Notes under the pieces: model-generated
The model's database searches: none
What the model was told of the DNA's origin: nothing
The model's input: the letters and a program-made list of their open reading frames with translations, nothing else
Position numbers and translations under genes: made by a program
Assembly: GCA_027924645.1 (NCBI GenBank)
Contig: BSBN01001150.1
Coordinates: 2,542,001-2,606,000 of the forward strand
Reading direction: 5' to 3'
DNA: 64,000 bases
Source: Cunninghamia lanceolata
Taxonomy: Eukaryota; Streptophyta; Pinopsida; Cupressales; Cupressaceae
Shown here: positions 45,938 through 57,410 of the stretch, in pieces
Layout: every line of letters starts with the position of its first letter
How positions within the stretch are numbered: position 1 is the stretch's first letter

Positions 45938-45957
45938 GCTCTTTTTTTTTAGCAAGG
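45938..45957 (-). other. Candidate polypurine tract of the Tat-like element
   Basis: On the minus strand GCTAAAAAAAAAGAGCG precedes TTTTGTGTGTC. It lies 20 bases after the stop of the long reading frame and could prime plus-strand synthesis beside an LTR starting TGTGTGTC. That would make the 3' LTR about 3.5 kb. Confidence 0.4.
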
Positions 45958-45976
45958 ACAAGAAGAACAAAAACTG

Positions 45977-47707
45977 TTACACAAAACCATCAACAGGTTC
46001 AAAAAAATAAGGACCTCTTCTCTCGAGATGGGAAATTTGTATTGGCAGCACATAGTCTTTCTTCCTCTGCAACACCTTCTCGAAGAGCCATGATTCAGGT
46101 GGGTAGACACATTCAGGCCATGAGAAGTTCAAGATGAATTGATTGATGCGCATGAGCTCTGTTGGATCATCTTCTTCCATAGTGAAAAATCTTTCTAGCA
46201 GGTGAAGGTATAGAACCTCCTTCTGAAAGTATGAAGCAAGATCCTGTGGCCAAAGTATGCTTGTGAGAACGGTAACCACTACATATAGAACTTGATGTTC
46301 TTCATCCATGTCTTCAACATACGCAACCTTGAACTCGATCCATGAGTCATCTTTTGGAAAAGGTCGAAGTTGCTCGTACAGAATGTCCATCACTAGTTCT
46401 TGGCTCACCGGATTCACAACTGTTATCATCAATTTATCTAGTGATTCAGGTACTTCTTCATCATTCCCATCAGTCATGTCTTCATCTATCCACTCCTCAG
46501 AATCTGAATGTGATAAATAATCAAGATCTGAATTTTCGAGGTCTTGATTATTATCAAAGTACACTTGCTGGATAACATCTTCACCAAGTAGCTCACTCCA
46601 TCCATCATTTTGAGTCTTATCACCCTCCATAGAACAATCTCCTTCAACAGATGTATCTTTGAGACCATGAATGCGGATATTAGGCAACATCTCATCTTTG
46701 GCAACAACACACTTCCCCTCTTCTAACATGCAAGCAAGATCATGGACAAATTCTTCTGAGCTTTGTGTTTCTTCTTCATCTACTTGATTGATCTCACACA
46801 CGGCATATCTCACCGCACACTTGTCGAGAATTTATGATTTCTCCATATGATTCTCCTGAGTGACCAACACTGAATACTCCATGAGCTTTTCTTCTCTACG
46901 GGCTTCTTCACATGTTATGTGATGCTTTGGTCTTGTCATATCCGTGGTGTCTTTTTCTTGCACAGGTTCATGCATAACCCCTAAAGGTCTAGCATTATCC
47001 TTTTCTAAGTGACGTAGAAAACCATCCAAATCTGGTAAAGATCCTTCCATATGGTCTCCTGATTCGACAAGTGCCTTCAATGATGAATCGCTTTCAACGT
47101 GAAAATATTCCCCTTGCTCTAGCTGCAATGCTTCTTTGATATCTTGAAAGAAAACACCAATTCCTGACGACCGGACGTTGGTCTCTTCTCCTAACATCAA
47201 CTGAGATTGTTGATCATTAGTACTTGCAGAAACTTCTACCTTCAGAGCTGAAAAATCTTTAGAAAGAGCATCTTGGTCACCTCCTTTGATTGCATCAAGC
47301 ACGGGTTCTTCAAACCAACCTTCAAAAGAAGATAAGAACAAATTGGATTCATCATTGCTCTCTATGACTTCCTTGCAACTCTGATCTTGAGAGGTTCGTC
47401 GCATTTCTTCATCCTCAGAGAAAATATGCAACACTTGCATTATATCAAGTTCCTCTTTTGTCCACAATCCTTCTTCCACCTCAAAACATGGGCGCAAAAT
47501 AGGCAAAACTTCAGCTTCTAATTTTTGCTCCATTTCTAGATCTTGACTATGCAGACACATGTCTTTTGAAAAATGATTATAAAAATCATTCCTTTGGATA
47601 TTCGATTTACACTGTGTAAGTCCCATCATAGAGCCGCCATCGGATTCATCAAAAAGACGTTTAGGACCATCCAATAATCCTTGATCTATACTTGAAGTTT
47701 TTGACAT
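45977..47707 (-). pseudogene. Unrecognised 577-codon frame fused downstream of gag
   Basis: One frame runs from MSKTSSIDQGLLDGPKRLFD to LERRGPYFFEPVDGFV with a single internal TAA at 46832-46834. It is strongly acidic, with runs such as DLDYLSHSDSEEWIDEDMTD. The C-terminal third looks more globular (VMDILYEQLRPFPKDDSWIE, VLYLHLLERFF, FILNFSWPECVYPPESWLFE). There is no protease, RT, RNase H or integrase motif anywhere in the element. The frame is continuous with gag, separated only by a TAG just before the first Met. It may have been translated as a gag fusion or by stop readthrough. I do not know the function; candidates are an aORF-like or host-derived insert. Confidence 0.7.
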
Positions 47708-48893
47708 CTACATGAATCTTCTCATCTCAGGGCAATTTTCTCCATCATGTTGGTCTGTGGTATGAAACAAGCAATAGATTTGTATCGCAGAAGGTACATC
47801 TGCCCCTTGAAACACAGGTGAAGTAGGTTGATCACTGATAGAGTTAATGAAAGAATCTTGCATATTTGAAGGAGATGGAATTTGCCGAAGCGGAGCAATA
47901 TTGAAGGGTGCCAATGTCTTGATTGTATCTCTCTGTATCTTTCCTGAAGTGATCATATGATCCTCTAATTCAACAGCATACTCCTAAGCTTCTTGCAGTT
48001 CTATAGCATGTCTTTGCTTGAGATAGAAAGATATGTCTGGAGATTGTGCATTTGTGAAACAACTTAGTAGAATTTCTGATCAAGGATTCAGGGTGCATGC
48101 AACTTTTCCAACCAAACGGTTGAATCTGGCCACGAACTCTCACATCGCCTCACTTCTGTCTTTCTTGATGTTTGATAGTTGTGCAAACAAGATGTGACTA
48201 TCTTCTACGGGCTTGAAACGACCAAGAAATTTCTCGCTCATGGACTCCCAACTCGTGATCGAACCAGCAGCTAGGTGATTAAACCAATCAGCTGCGGTGC
48301 CCCGCAAGCTCTCCACAAATAAACAAATTGCAACATTTTCGTGTGCAATGATGAGAATCCCACAGGCAGTGGTGAAGGCAGAAATGTGCTCATCAAGATG
48401 TTGTTGGCCATCACCATGAAACTTTGGAAAAAAAATTCTTGATCCTTCAAGAAGTTCATGGTTACCGGTGAGAGCTAGAGGACCAATAGTATTTCCCCAC
48501 GGCAAAGGAGGTGCACGCCTTCGGTTGCCGTTGTTATTGTTGTTGTTGTTGGCATTGTTGCCAACTCCACCGTTGTTATCACCCATATCTTCTCTCGTCA
48601 GATCTGGCATATCAGGATGGGTAGAAGATGAGCCTTCAGCGTCTGTAGTACTGAAAGTTGAAACAAGTGGATCAGCAAGACTCCTATTCCGCCTCTGGTA
48701 TAGTTGGAACGCCAAATTGCTTAATTCCACGCAAGTGGGGGTAACACCGGTCTTCCTGCTGCAAGATCTGCATTTCTTCTTCGTCAAGGATCGTGGCAGC
48801 AGCTCTCCAATGTGCAGGATCTTTTCTTTCAATGAACACAAATCTCCTCAAGTTGTCAACAATATCTTCTTGCTCTTGTTGGACTAGAGTCAC
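47708..48893 (-). pseudogene. gag of the Tat/TR-GAG-like element
   Basis: The N-terminal end is read in another frame (48893 to about 48690: RKDPAHWRAAATILDEEE). After a shift it continues through an Asn/Gly-rich linker to the capsid motif (FPKFHGDGQQHLDEHISAF, FVESLRGTAADWFNHLAAGS, SWESMSEKFLGRFKP). It ends in a CHHC zinc knuckle, CLFHTTDQHDGENC (C-x2-H-x4-H-x4-C), a form common in Tat/Athila-type gags. In-frame stops lie at 48140, near 48088, near 47985 and at 47708. Gag packages element RNA. Confidence 0.85.
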
Positions 48894-48980
48894 GTGCGGC
48901 TACAAAACAGGTGCAGTAGGTTTCCAGATGGTCATATATGCAAAAAGATAGAGCGTTGGCTTCAAAGTAAAAATCTCGTG

Positions 48981-48997
48981 CCCCACGGTGGATGCCA
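48981..48997 (-). other. Primer binding site of the Tat-like element
   Basis: The minus strand reads TGGCATCCACCGTGGGG five bases after the LTR end ..CGCTAACA. It resembles the TGGCGCCCACCGTGGGG site of Tat/Ogre-type elements, with the second GC changed to AT. It sets the right LTR as the 5' LTR. Confidence 0.7.
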
Positions 48998-49002
48998 AAA
49001 AT

Positions 49003-50486
49003 TGTTAGCGTTTAATTTCGCACCTTTCGGTGAGAAAGAAAAACGGACAGCGTGTACAGTAGAACTGTTCTTCAAATTAGGAGGGGAAGCTCCCTCAACA
49101 AGGAAATTAAAAAGACGTTTACAAAATAACCTATCTTTTTGATTTCTCAAGGCACGAGCACAAGGCAATGAAGCTCTTCTGCAAGGTTATAAGATTTTCT
49201 AAAGCATTACAGAAGAAAATAACTAACTCTATCTTAAAACACTTCCGATTTCTTTAAGTAAATCCAGAGCATAAAGAAATCGAAGGAACAACTTGGAGAT
49301 TTTCAACACAAAAGAACAAAGATAATTCAACAACGACCGTTCATGCACAAAGTCATGAATGATTTTCACAACTCTCAACAACAAGATAGATCTCAGAAAC
49401 CATGATGCATATTTTCATTAATCAAAAGACAAGAATCAATAACACTGCTTGAACAATAAAATGCGAGCAAAAATTAGTCTCAGCATTTACCATTAGAGAG
49501 TTTAAGTGTGTAGAATACACTTATTTATACCTAAAAAGCAAAGATGCAAGGAAATAAAAGGAAGAGTTAACTAATACTCTTCACTCTAGATCTAATTGTT
49601 GCATGCGAAGCATGCAAACTTATTAGCAATTAAAACTAAAAGTATCTTGTCATGCAATTCAGTTAACTAAACTTGCATGTTATTACACAATGAGTTCCAA
49701 CTCAAAGATAATTTGCATGATTTCCAAAAACAAAATCTAAAAATAAATTTAACTCTAGATAGCAAAGTCAGTTCTCAAAATAGAAACTGTTTTGGAAATC
49801 TCTCCTGCAGATAGTGAAAAATTGACTAAATATGAGAATTGAGAATTTTCTCAAATTCCTCAATCCTAGCCTTATCTGGCATAATCGTGGAATCAAGGTG
49901 AACCGTCCTCATCTGCAGGTCAATGGCAGCATCCTCTGTGATTTTCTCAAAAACTTCAAAGTCTTTTTCAGCCTTGGCACACTTTGATACAATATCAACC
50001 AGGAGGTACATCTTGTCTACGTGAGGATCACCACAAAACTTTCCGTGGATTAGCTGAATGAACTCTTCCTACAAAATATGAACGAGGCAGTTTACGCCTT
50101 CATCGCTGAAATACTTGCAAGGAATGTTTTGGACAAAATCAATGGCATATTTTTCAATGCCCAGAAGCTTTTCTTTCCACGTAGCCAACTCCATGGCTAT
50201 ATTCTTCGAGGTGAAACTTGTCACAAGTCTGTTTCTTTGATCTTAGAATATTCATGTTTGAGCAAAGATTTAGCCTCAATGGTGACTGATGAATATTGCA
50301 TGATGACTTGGAGGGGTATTGTTCTGATGCCTTTTTGCCTTGAAAATTGCCAATCTGGACCTCTGTGTGTTTGCTGCCCAAGAAAAACAAGTTTTCTTTT
50401 TGCTGTCCAAATTTTAATTTTTTGTAAAAAAAATTAAAATTTTTGCCCTTGGAAAATGAAAATTTGGAGTTGCACCCTCAAAGATT
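49003..50486 (-). mobile_element. 5' LTR (possibly truncated) of the Tat/TR-GAG-like element
   Basis: Matches 42466-43971 with scattered substitutions and small indels (for example, a tgccaaaaataaatccctcc segment near 43270 missing here). Its right end at 50486 runs directly into L1-like sequence. If the full LTR is longer, as the tract at 45.94 kb suggests, its outer part has been lost. Confidence 0.8.
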
Positions 50487-50509
50487 CCAAAAAATAGGCT
50501 ATCGGCCCA

Positions 50510-50727
50510 CAGCTGACTAGGCAGAAAAAGGGAACATTACAAAACCACCCTCCTCATGTTGTTGATTTCAATGACAATAATAAAAGAACTCTTGATTGCT
50601 CTGAAGTGGATAATGACCCTAATGTTAAGTCTAACAAAACCAAGCCTTCCATACACAATATAGGTAAGGGATTGGGTGGCAAAAGTTTTGAGCCTATTGC
50701 TAAAGGTATTAATATAATAATGTAATA
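50510..50727 (+). pseudogene. L1 ORF1, resumed C-terminal part
   Basis: An open frame reads VDFNDNNKRTLDCSEVDNDP, then PSIHNIGKGLGGKSFEPIAK and ends in a TAA at 50723-50725. Its composition matches the C-terminal part of the ORF1 relic ending at 40640. It lies between two later elements, so it is read as a continuation of the interrupted LINE. Confidence 0.45.
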
Positions 50728-50913
50728 AATTGTACATATTTAGTGTAGTTAGGTGTAGGTTCTTAAATCTTGTAGTTGTACTATTTAATATGGTAGTTGT
50801 AAATTTGTAATAGTGATTTTCTAGATTTTATATATAATGCTGCTTTCACTCTTTGTGAAGCATTCCAATCTAGCAAATTTCTCTCATCTCTCTTCTTTGC
50901 ATCTTTGGTAACA
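50721..50913 (+). mobile_element. 5' LTR of a Ty1/copia element (193 bp)
   Basis: Begins TGTAATAAATTGTACA and ends TTTGGTAACA, one base before a perfect Met-tRNA primer site. Unusually short for a copia LTR. The left edge is inferred because the matching 3' LTR is missing. Confidence 0.55.
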
Positions 50914-50914
50914 T

Positions 50915-50926
50915 TGGTATCAGAGC
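50915..50926 (+). other. Primer binding site, copia element
   Basis: TGGTATCAGAGC, complementary to initiator Met tRNA, just inside the short LTR. Confidence 0.88.
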
Positions 50927-51679
50927 TAGCAACGTAGAGTTAGGGTTTGTACATGCAAATAAGGTCAGGAAGAGGTTGTGCAAGGTCAGCTAGGGCAGAT
51001 GAAAAATCCTGAACAAAACAAGTTGAAAATCGCTGGAAAAAATCAGCAAAAATCGCACGGTGGCTAGGGCAGCAGTAAAATTGTGATTTTTTTCACAAAT
51101 TGTAGGCTATTTTTTATCACAAAAATTGCGAGGGTTTTTGACAAAAATTCGCGGATTTTTTGTCTGCAAAAATGCACAAGTCTTATTGCTACAAAATCAC
51201 CGGCTTTTTCTGATGAAATCTAGGGTTTTTCTGATGAAATTCTGGGTTTTTTCATCAGGTAAAAAACAGTAAAAATCGCATCATTTTTCAACATGAAAGT
51301 CACTTTTTATCCTGGAAAACTCGGCTAGGGTTTCTGTCATGATTTTAGAGCATGGGAATCAGCAAAAAAAATCTTGTTTTTTCTGCAAAACATGGTGGCT
51401 AGGGCACGTTTTTGTGTGATTTATAGCCGCATGTGACAGAAATTTCCAAGTATTAAATTTTTATTTAAAAATTCCCTCAATCTTTTAGAAAAATTGTTGG
51501 TAAAGTTTTGAGTTTTTTTACCAATCTTAGATTGAGGGGAGGTTTCTAAATATCTAGGGTTTCAAATTTAAAAGAGTTTGAAAAAAATTCGGGATTAGAT
51601 TTTTTAAAAATTTGGGAAATTTTCTAGGTAAATTTAAAGGGGTTATTCAAGTTTCGAGAATAGTTTATTTTCTAGGATA
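50927..51679 (+). other. Untranslated leader of the copia element
   Basis: 753 bp between the primer site and the gag start, rich in ctagggtttt, gcaaaaa and tttttctg words. No coding signal. A packaging signal would be expected in such a leader, but none was identified. Confidence 0.6.
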
Positions 51680-54282
51680 ATGGCAAATATTCGAAATTTG
51701 GTGTTATCGGAGGCACAGAAACTCACTAGAAAATATTATAATATTTGGAGTCACAAAATACTAACAATTGCTAAATATAGGATATGTGACATAATTATCC
51801 TAGGGGCTGAAACCAAGCCTACAAACAACCCAAATGATTTTGACAAGCATCACCAGGAAGCCCTATTGTTATGCAAGCTATCAATGTCTGATGATTTAAT
51901 CCCTAAAGTCCAAAACAACACATCTGCACCTACACTAAGGGATAACCTCAAAACAAATATCAGGTCTTTGAGAAAAGTCAAGTTTTGTATTTTAAGAATT
52001 TGTTGTTTTCTACAAAACTGCATGAGGGAAAGTCAAACTTTGACTTTTGATAAGGTGAGTCAATATCTATTGCAGAAGGAGCAAAAACAATAGCAATTAG
52101 GGGAATCTACATCCAAGACCGTTCAAAGTGCTTTTGCTGCTTGTTTTAAGAGCAAACCTCAAAACTCTTTTAGCAACAAACCTCAGAATTCTTCTAGCAA
52201 CACTTCTTCCACTCAATCCAAGAAAAAGTTGAAATGCTTTTACTATAACAAATTTGGACATGTTAAAAAGGAATGCAAGAAAAGGCTATACAATTTATCC
52301 CACAAGAAGCATTGTGAAGCTAATGTGACCGTTGTCGATGAAGAGCATGGTTCAAATGATGAGTTTGCACTCATGGCATCTCTTTTAGATAGCACTGACA
52401 ACAAATACTAGTTCTTTGATTCAAGAGCATCCCGACACTTCACGTGTCACAAAGAGTGATATGTAAAGTTTACTGTAGATTCTAGTCATAAAGATACGGT
52501 TTCGCTTAGGGATAGGAGATGTTAGGGTTGTATTAAATGATTCTCTAAAATTTCTGATACACAATGTCTAATATGTTCCTGACATGAACAAGAATTTATT
52601 ATCTATTAGTCATCTTACTGAGAACCCTAATATTCAAGTCAGATTTTGTGGAAAGAAGTCTATTGTATCAGATTTGAAACTGGACAAAGTTGTTGCCATA
52701 GGCATTGGGCAACGAGACCTATATAAGCTTATTGATCTTGCTACAACTAATTTGCATGCCTTAGTTGTTGAATACAATACCGATGTTCTTTGGTATGAAA
52801 GGTATGGTCACTTGAATCTTCCATATTTGGCTAAACTCAATGAAGTCCATATGATTCACAAGTTGCCCCCGATACAAGACAAACAAGATTTGCGTGTTGG
52901 GTGTTTAGCTAGAAAGCAAATGAGGGAGTTGTTTCCTACAGAAGGTGCATGGTATGCTAAGGGTCTTTTGGATATCATTCGAGTAGATCTTTGTGAGCCT
53001 TCCTAGAAGTCTCCCACTATCAATGGTTCAAGATACTTTCTATTATAGGTGGATGATTTCTCCAAAAAGATGTGGGTTTACTTCTTAAAGAAGTCTGAAT
53101 GCTATGGTACCTTCCTCAAATTCAAGGTGTTGGTGGAAACATTCACAAGGCGTCGGATCAAGACTTTATGGTCCAATAATGGGGGGGAATTCACCTCCAC
53201 TCAATTCAAGGAATTATGTGAAAAAGAAGGTATTCAGTGCCAATTAACAACACCATACACTCCGCAGCAAAATGGAGTGGCTGAAAGGCATAACAGGACT
53301 ATCATGGAAATGACATGGTGCATGATGCACAACAAGAATGTTCCCTACCAGTATTGGGAGAGGCTATAAACACAGTGGTTTACATCCTGAATAGATGTCC
53401 ATGCAAAGCTTTGCAAAAAATCACACCGAAAGAAGCTTGGACCGATAACAAACCTCATATAACTTTTTTTCGAATTTTTAGTTCAGGCACATACACTTTA
53501 ATTCCTAAATAGAAAAGACAAACTAGAATCCAAAAGCATCAAGTATTTATTTGCTAGTTACAGTGAACAATCCAAGGCATACAGGCTTATTAATATTTCC
53601 ACTAACAAGGTCATTGTTAGTCAGGATGTTGATGTAAAAGAGGTGAACCATATTTTTCAAATGTTGAGTAGGAAGTCAATGAATACCTCCAATCTTGTAT
53701 TATGGTACCCTTGAAGGATGAACCCTCCAATTCATCACGTCAGCCTATAAGTCAACTCTTGGCTTGTTCTTCACCACTTGTCTATTAGAGACGCATAACT
53801 AAAGATGTTTCCACTCCAAGTAAGACTTGAGAGTTGGTCGAATTGCCTCTAGGTAAAAAGCCCATTGGGTGCAAATGGAGCTAACAGTTCATTGGACAAA
53901 TACAAGACACGTCTTGTTGCTAAGGGATATTTACAACAAGAAGGTATAGACTTTGAAGAGACATTTGCTCCTATTGCTAAGATGATCACATTTCAGTTGT
54001 TTCTCTCCATAGTCGCTCAATTTGGTTGGAAGCTATATCAAATGGATGTCAAAAGTGCCTTCTTGAATGGGGGCTTGGATGAGAAGTCTATATGGGTTTT
54101 CAAGTTACTAGACATGAACATCTAGTTTGCAAGTTAATTAAGTCTTTGTACGGACTTAAGCAGGCTCCTTGAGCTTGGTATCTTAAAATTGATAAACATC
54201 TAAAAGATTTTGGATTCAGGAGTCTTTCTGATCCAAATCTTTATGTCAAAAGCAATGGTAATGATATTGTAATGATAAGAAA
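51680..54282 (+). pseudogene. Ty1/copia polyprotein, truncated in RT
   Basis: Gag starts MANIRNLVLSEAQKL (51680). A zinc knuckle reads CFYYNKFGHVKKEC, its second Cys now Tyr. The protease site is DSRASRHFT instead of DSGAS (52418). GAG-pre-integrase: LWYERYGHLNLPYL (52789). Integrase core: MDDFSKKMWVYFLK, LWSNNGGEF with the second catalytic Asp (codon 53175-53177) changed to Asn, then QQNGVAERHN. RT begins [20 protein letters not shown] (53890), [13 protein letters not shown] and KSLYGLKQAP, then stops at LYVKSNGNDIVMI, just before the YVDD box. RNase H and the 3' LTR are absent. Many stops and shifts. Confidence 0.92.
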
Positions 54283-55749
54283 GGAGTGTGTAAATTCAAG
54301 TGGAAGGGCAATGGAAAAAATATTGGGCTAAGCTTAAAAGAAAAAGAAAAGATCTTATTGACCCTCTTTTGGGCTACGAGAAAGTAAGGAAATCTAGGCT
54401 TGATAAGTTTCTGTTGGATAAGACTTTGTTTTCAAGGCTTGATAAGTTTCTGTTGGATAAGACTTTGTTGATGTTTCTCATTTTGTTGTTAATAATGTGG
54501 TGAAAGTTATTCTAGCAACTCCGTCTGATCATCATCTTATTGAAATGGAATTTTTCACCCTTTCTTATCCCCCAAGCCTCCTATATTCAAAGGTTTATAT
54601 AAACTAAATGTTTTTCACTCGAAAGACACTTCTGTAGTAGCACTTTGTAAAACATTTGGTTTCTAAATTTTGAAAAACAAAAAAAAATTAAGGATCAAAT
54701 ATTTGTATGAGGAATAAAAGCCATGGGTGCCTCTAAAAAGATGCTATCTGTCATATGAAGAATGAATTTATGCCTGGTTGTGAAAGTTTCCCGGTTGAGT
54801 TCTATAAGGCTAATCTGAAATGGGTTAGTAAGCTACTACTTGAAGTTCATAATGAAGCTATGGTTGTTGGTATTTTGAATAGTGAAATTAATAAAGATGT
54901 AATTTAGGTTTTTGCCAAAAGGAGACTACACTCAATTGCAAAACAGGAAGCCTGTAACCCGGCTTAATGTTTCTTATCAGATTTTTGCTAAGGTCCTTGC
55001 AAGAAGAGTTAAAAAAGCCTTACCCAAAATTATCTCCTGCTCACACTAGTTTTGTAGAAGAGAGATATTTTAGATAATTCTTTGACAAGTTGGGAGGGTA
55101 TGAATTGGGCTAAATTTTCTAATTAGAATGTTTCCATACCTTTTATTGATAATGAAAAAACTTATGACCATATTGAATGGCCTTTCATTACGTTGGTTAT
55201 GAAGCTCTTGGTTTTGATGAATCATTTTGTAGAATGGTTATTGTTTTATTAGAGATGTTCTAGTCCAAGTTTGTATTCATGGTGAATTGTCAAGCTCTTT
55301 TCCCTTGCAAAGTTCCATCAAGCAAGGTTACCTTCTTACTCCTCTCTTTGTAATTGTTGTTGAAGTTGTTCATTATCTACTTAGGGACTGTTCTCTTGGT
55401 CCTCCTGTTAAAGATTTGATCCTTCCTGATGGGGACTCTTTGATTGAACTTCAGTTTACTGATGATGCTACTTTGTTTGTTGAAATGGAAGAGAAAAACT
55501 TTATTAATCTTGATTGGAGATTGGAATTATACTGTAATGCCTTAGGCTCAAAAATAGTTGTTTATAAATCTAATGTTTTAAGTTGGAATGAAAAGTCTCC
55601 AAATTAGATGGTTAGTAAAGGGTAGCAATGGGTGGGGCCTAATGAAATTTATCAGGTATCTTGGTATTCCCTTTGCCCTTAATCCATCTTTTAAAGACGT
55701 GTAGATGGGTTATGGACAAACTGAATATGGAATGCCCCTTTTGAGGATA
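54283..55749 (+). pseudogene. L1-type LINE ORF2: endonuclease end and RT
   Basis: The end of the endonuclease is seen as RLDKFLLDKTLF and ATPSDHHLIEMEF (54395-54550). RT segments follow: CESFPVEFYKANLKWVSKLL, VSYQIFAKVLARRVKKALPK (54975), IDNEKTYDHIEW, HGELSSSFPLQSSIKQGYLL (55278) and the catalytic FTDD at 55455-55466, in place of the usual FADD. The strand agrees with the ORF1 pieces at 39.6-40.6 and 50.5-50.7 kb. The endonuclease N-terminus is missing at the junction with the copia relic. Interrupted at 55750 by a solo LTR. Confidence 0.82.
54396..54473 (+). repeat. 39-bp in-frame tandem duplication in the LINE
   Basis: The unit aggcttgataagtttctgtt.. (13 codons, RLDKFLLDKTLFS) is present at 54396 and 54435, nearly identical. 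Confidence 0.9.
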
Positions 55750-57410
55750 TTCATGATTTCTTAACCTGCACTAGAAAAGGACATTAGAAATAGTAAAGAT
55801 CAATAAATTAAGATAATATTCAGTTCATAGCATCATTCATATTAAATTCATCTATCATTCATATTAAGTTCACCTATCATAGCATAATTCATAATGAGAT
55901 CAATACTTCATAACATAAATAATAAGATCAAATCATCATAGTATAATCACTATTTAGTTCAATCCATAACACAATTCCCCAAGCCAATCACATATTGAAT
56001 CTCCTAGGAATGTTAGTATAATCACTATTTAGTTCAATCCATAACAATATTGTCGAGAGCGTAAAAGGGATCAGTCCACCTAACATCTCCCAGATCACCT
56101 TGGAGGCTGGCCGTCCTCCTTGATCAAGCCCAAGAGCACTTAGTCGCCTCCCAGCCCACGAGTGTCTCACTTTGGGGTGGCGTGCTGGATAAGAGTCATG
56201 AAGACCACTATTCAACAAGCCCAGGAGCACTCATACGCCTCCCAACCCACGAGCAACCAACTCGGGGTGGCATACTTGATGAAGGGGCCTATCGGTACTT
56301 CACCATCTGGTGAGCCCCGAAAGGGCCATCATTTCCTACTTACTAACATCACCTTATTTCAATTGTATTGCTTGGGAATTGGTATGGTTGATATATGTAC
56401 CTCTTGATGGATTCCAATCTGCTGTTATAAATATTACATAAATAAATATATCACTGCTGATATATTCCTTTTTGCCTTATAATATATATTCTTTCATGTA
56501 TTTCTGCCTTTATAGTCCAATGATCATTCTTGTTCAATGCCTTTCAAATGTTCCTATCATTGGCTCCTTATACCTTTACAAAGGATGTGTCTTTGACAAA
56601 TAGATATGACCTTTCTTAATTACACTTCTTCATAAAACAAATCGCAGCCTTTGTCTTCTAGCGCACCTTTCATAAATCATGTAATCTTTCTTAATCGCGC
56701 CTTATAATATATGCATAATGGAGGATATCATGGTCGTGGCTAAGGTATGGCATAGAAGTGTGATGGATGTCCAAACTTATATTATATATTTGTAATCCCC
56801 TAATCTTGGTAAATGGTGGGGTCTTCCGTACATATCTGCTAAAGGGTTATTAATCCCCTTTACTTATTCTGGATTGCATAACATAAGGAAATCGCAGCTT
56901 CTTTGAAGTAAGGGGACAAGATCTGACGCATTGATTTTTTGGTCTGCCATGCCTTAACCCCTATCGCAGCATTTGGGAAAAAGAAGAATTTAATATATAG
57001 AGCTACCTTTCTCATTAGAATTGTTATTTAGTGGAGAGACTTTATAAATCACAACACCTTGTGGTATTTGCTGGCCTGCTGGGAGGGAGTGGGACCCGCC
57101 ACTCTAATTTAATAGAGTTTTGCAGCCTTGTTTAAGTTCAGATATTGTTGTACACTCCTGTGTACCCTACTAGGACCATACGGACCTGTTAGATATTGAT
57201 TGCAGCACCCTTATTGACATCAGCAGATTCATCATACACTTGTAGCAGCATGTTGGACTAAAATTTGATGCTCAGAGTTGTACATATCAAATTAACATTG
57301 AGAGTTAGCAGCAGGGTTATGAGTATTCTAATCAGATAATCATTGGGCCCTAATGTTTGCATCTGCATGTTTATCAGTCATAGATCGGCTGTTATACTCG
57401 GGACGTTACA
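55750..57410 (-). mobile_element. Solo LTR (gypsy type) inserted in L1 ORF2
   Basis: The right end ..gggacgttaca reads TGTAACGTCCC on the minus strand, like the gypsy LTR start at 7148. The target duplication ggata lies at 55745-55749 and 57411-57415. Removing the insert joins L1 codons ..PFED to NKSD.. in frame. About 1.66 kb, no internal domain. The left end starts ttcatg instead of TG, so it may have mutated. Confidence 0.7.
56125..56287. repeat. Imperfect tandem duplication in the solo LTR
   Basis: About 70 bp (caagccca.gagcact..cgcctccca.cccacgag...ggggtggc.t) occur at 56125 and 56217 with scattered differences. Confidence 0.85.
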
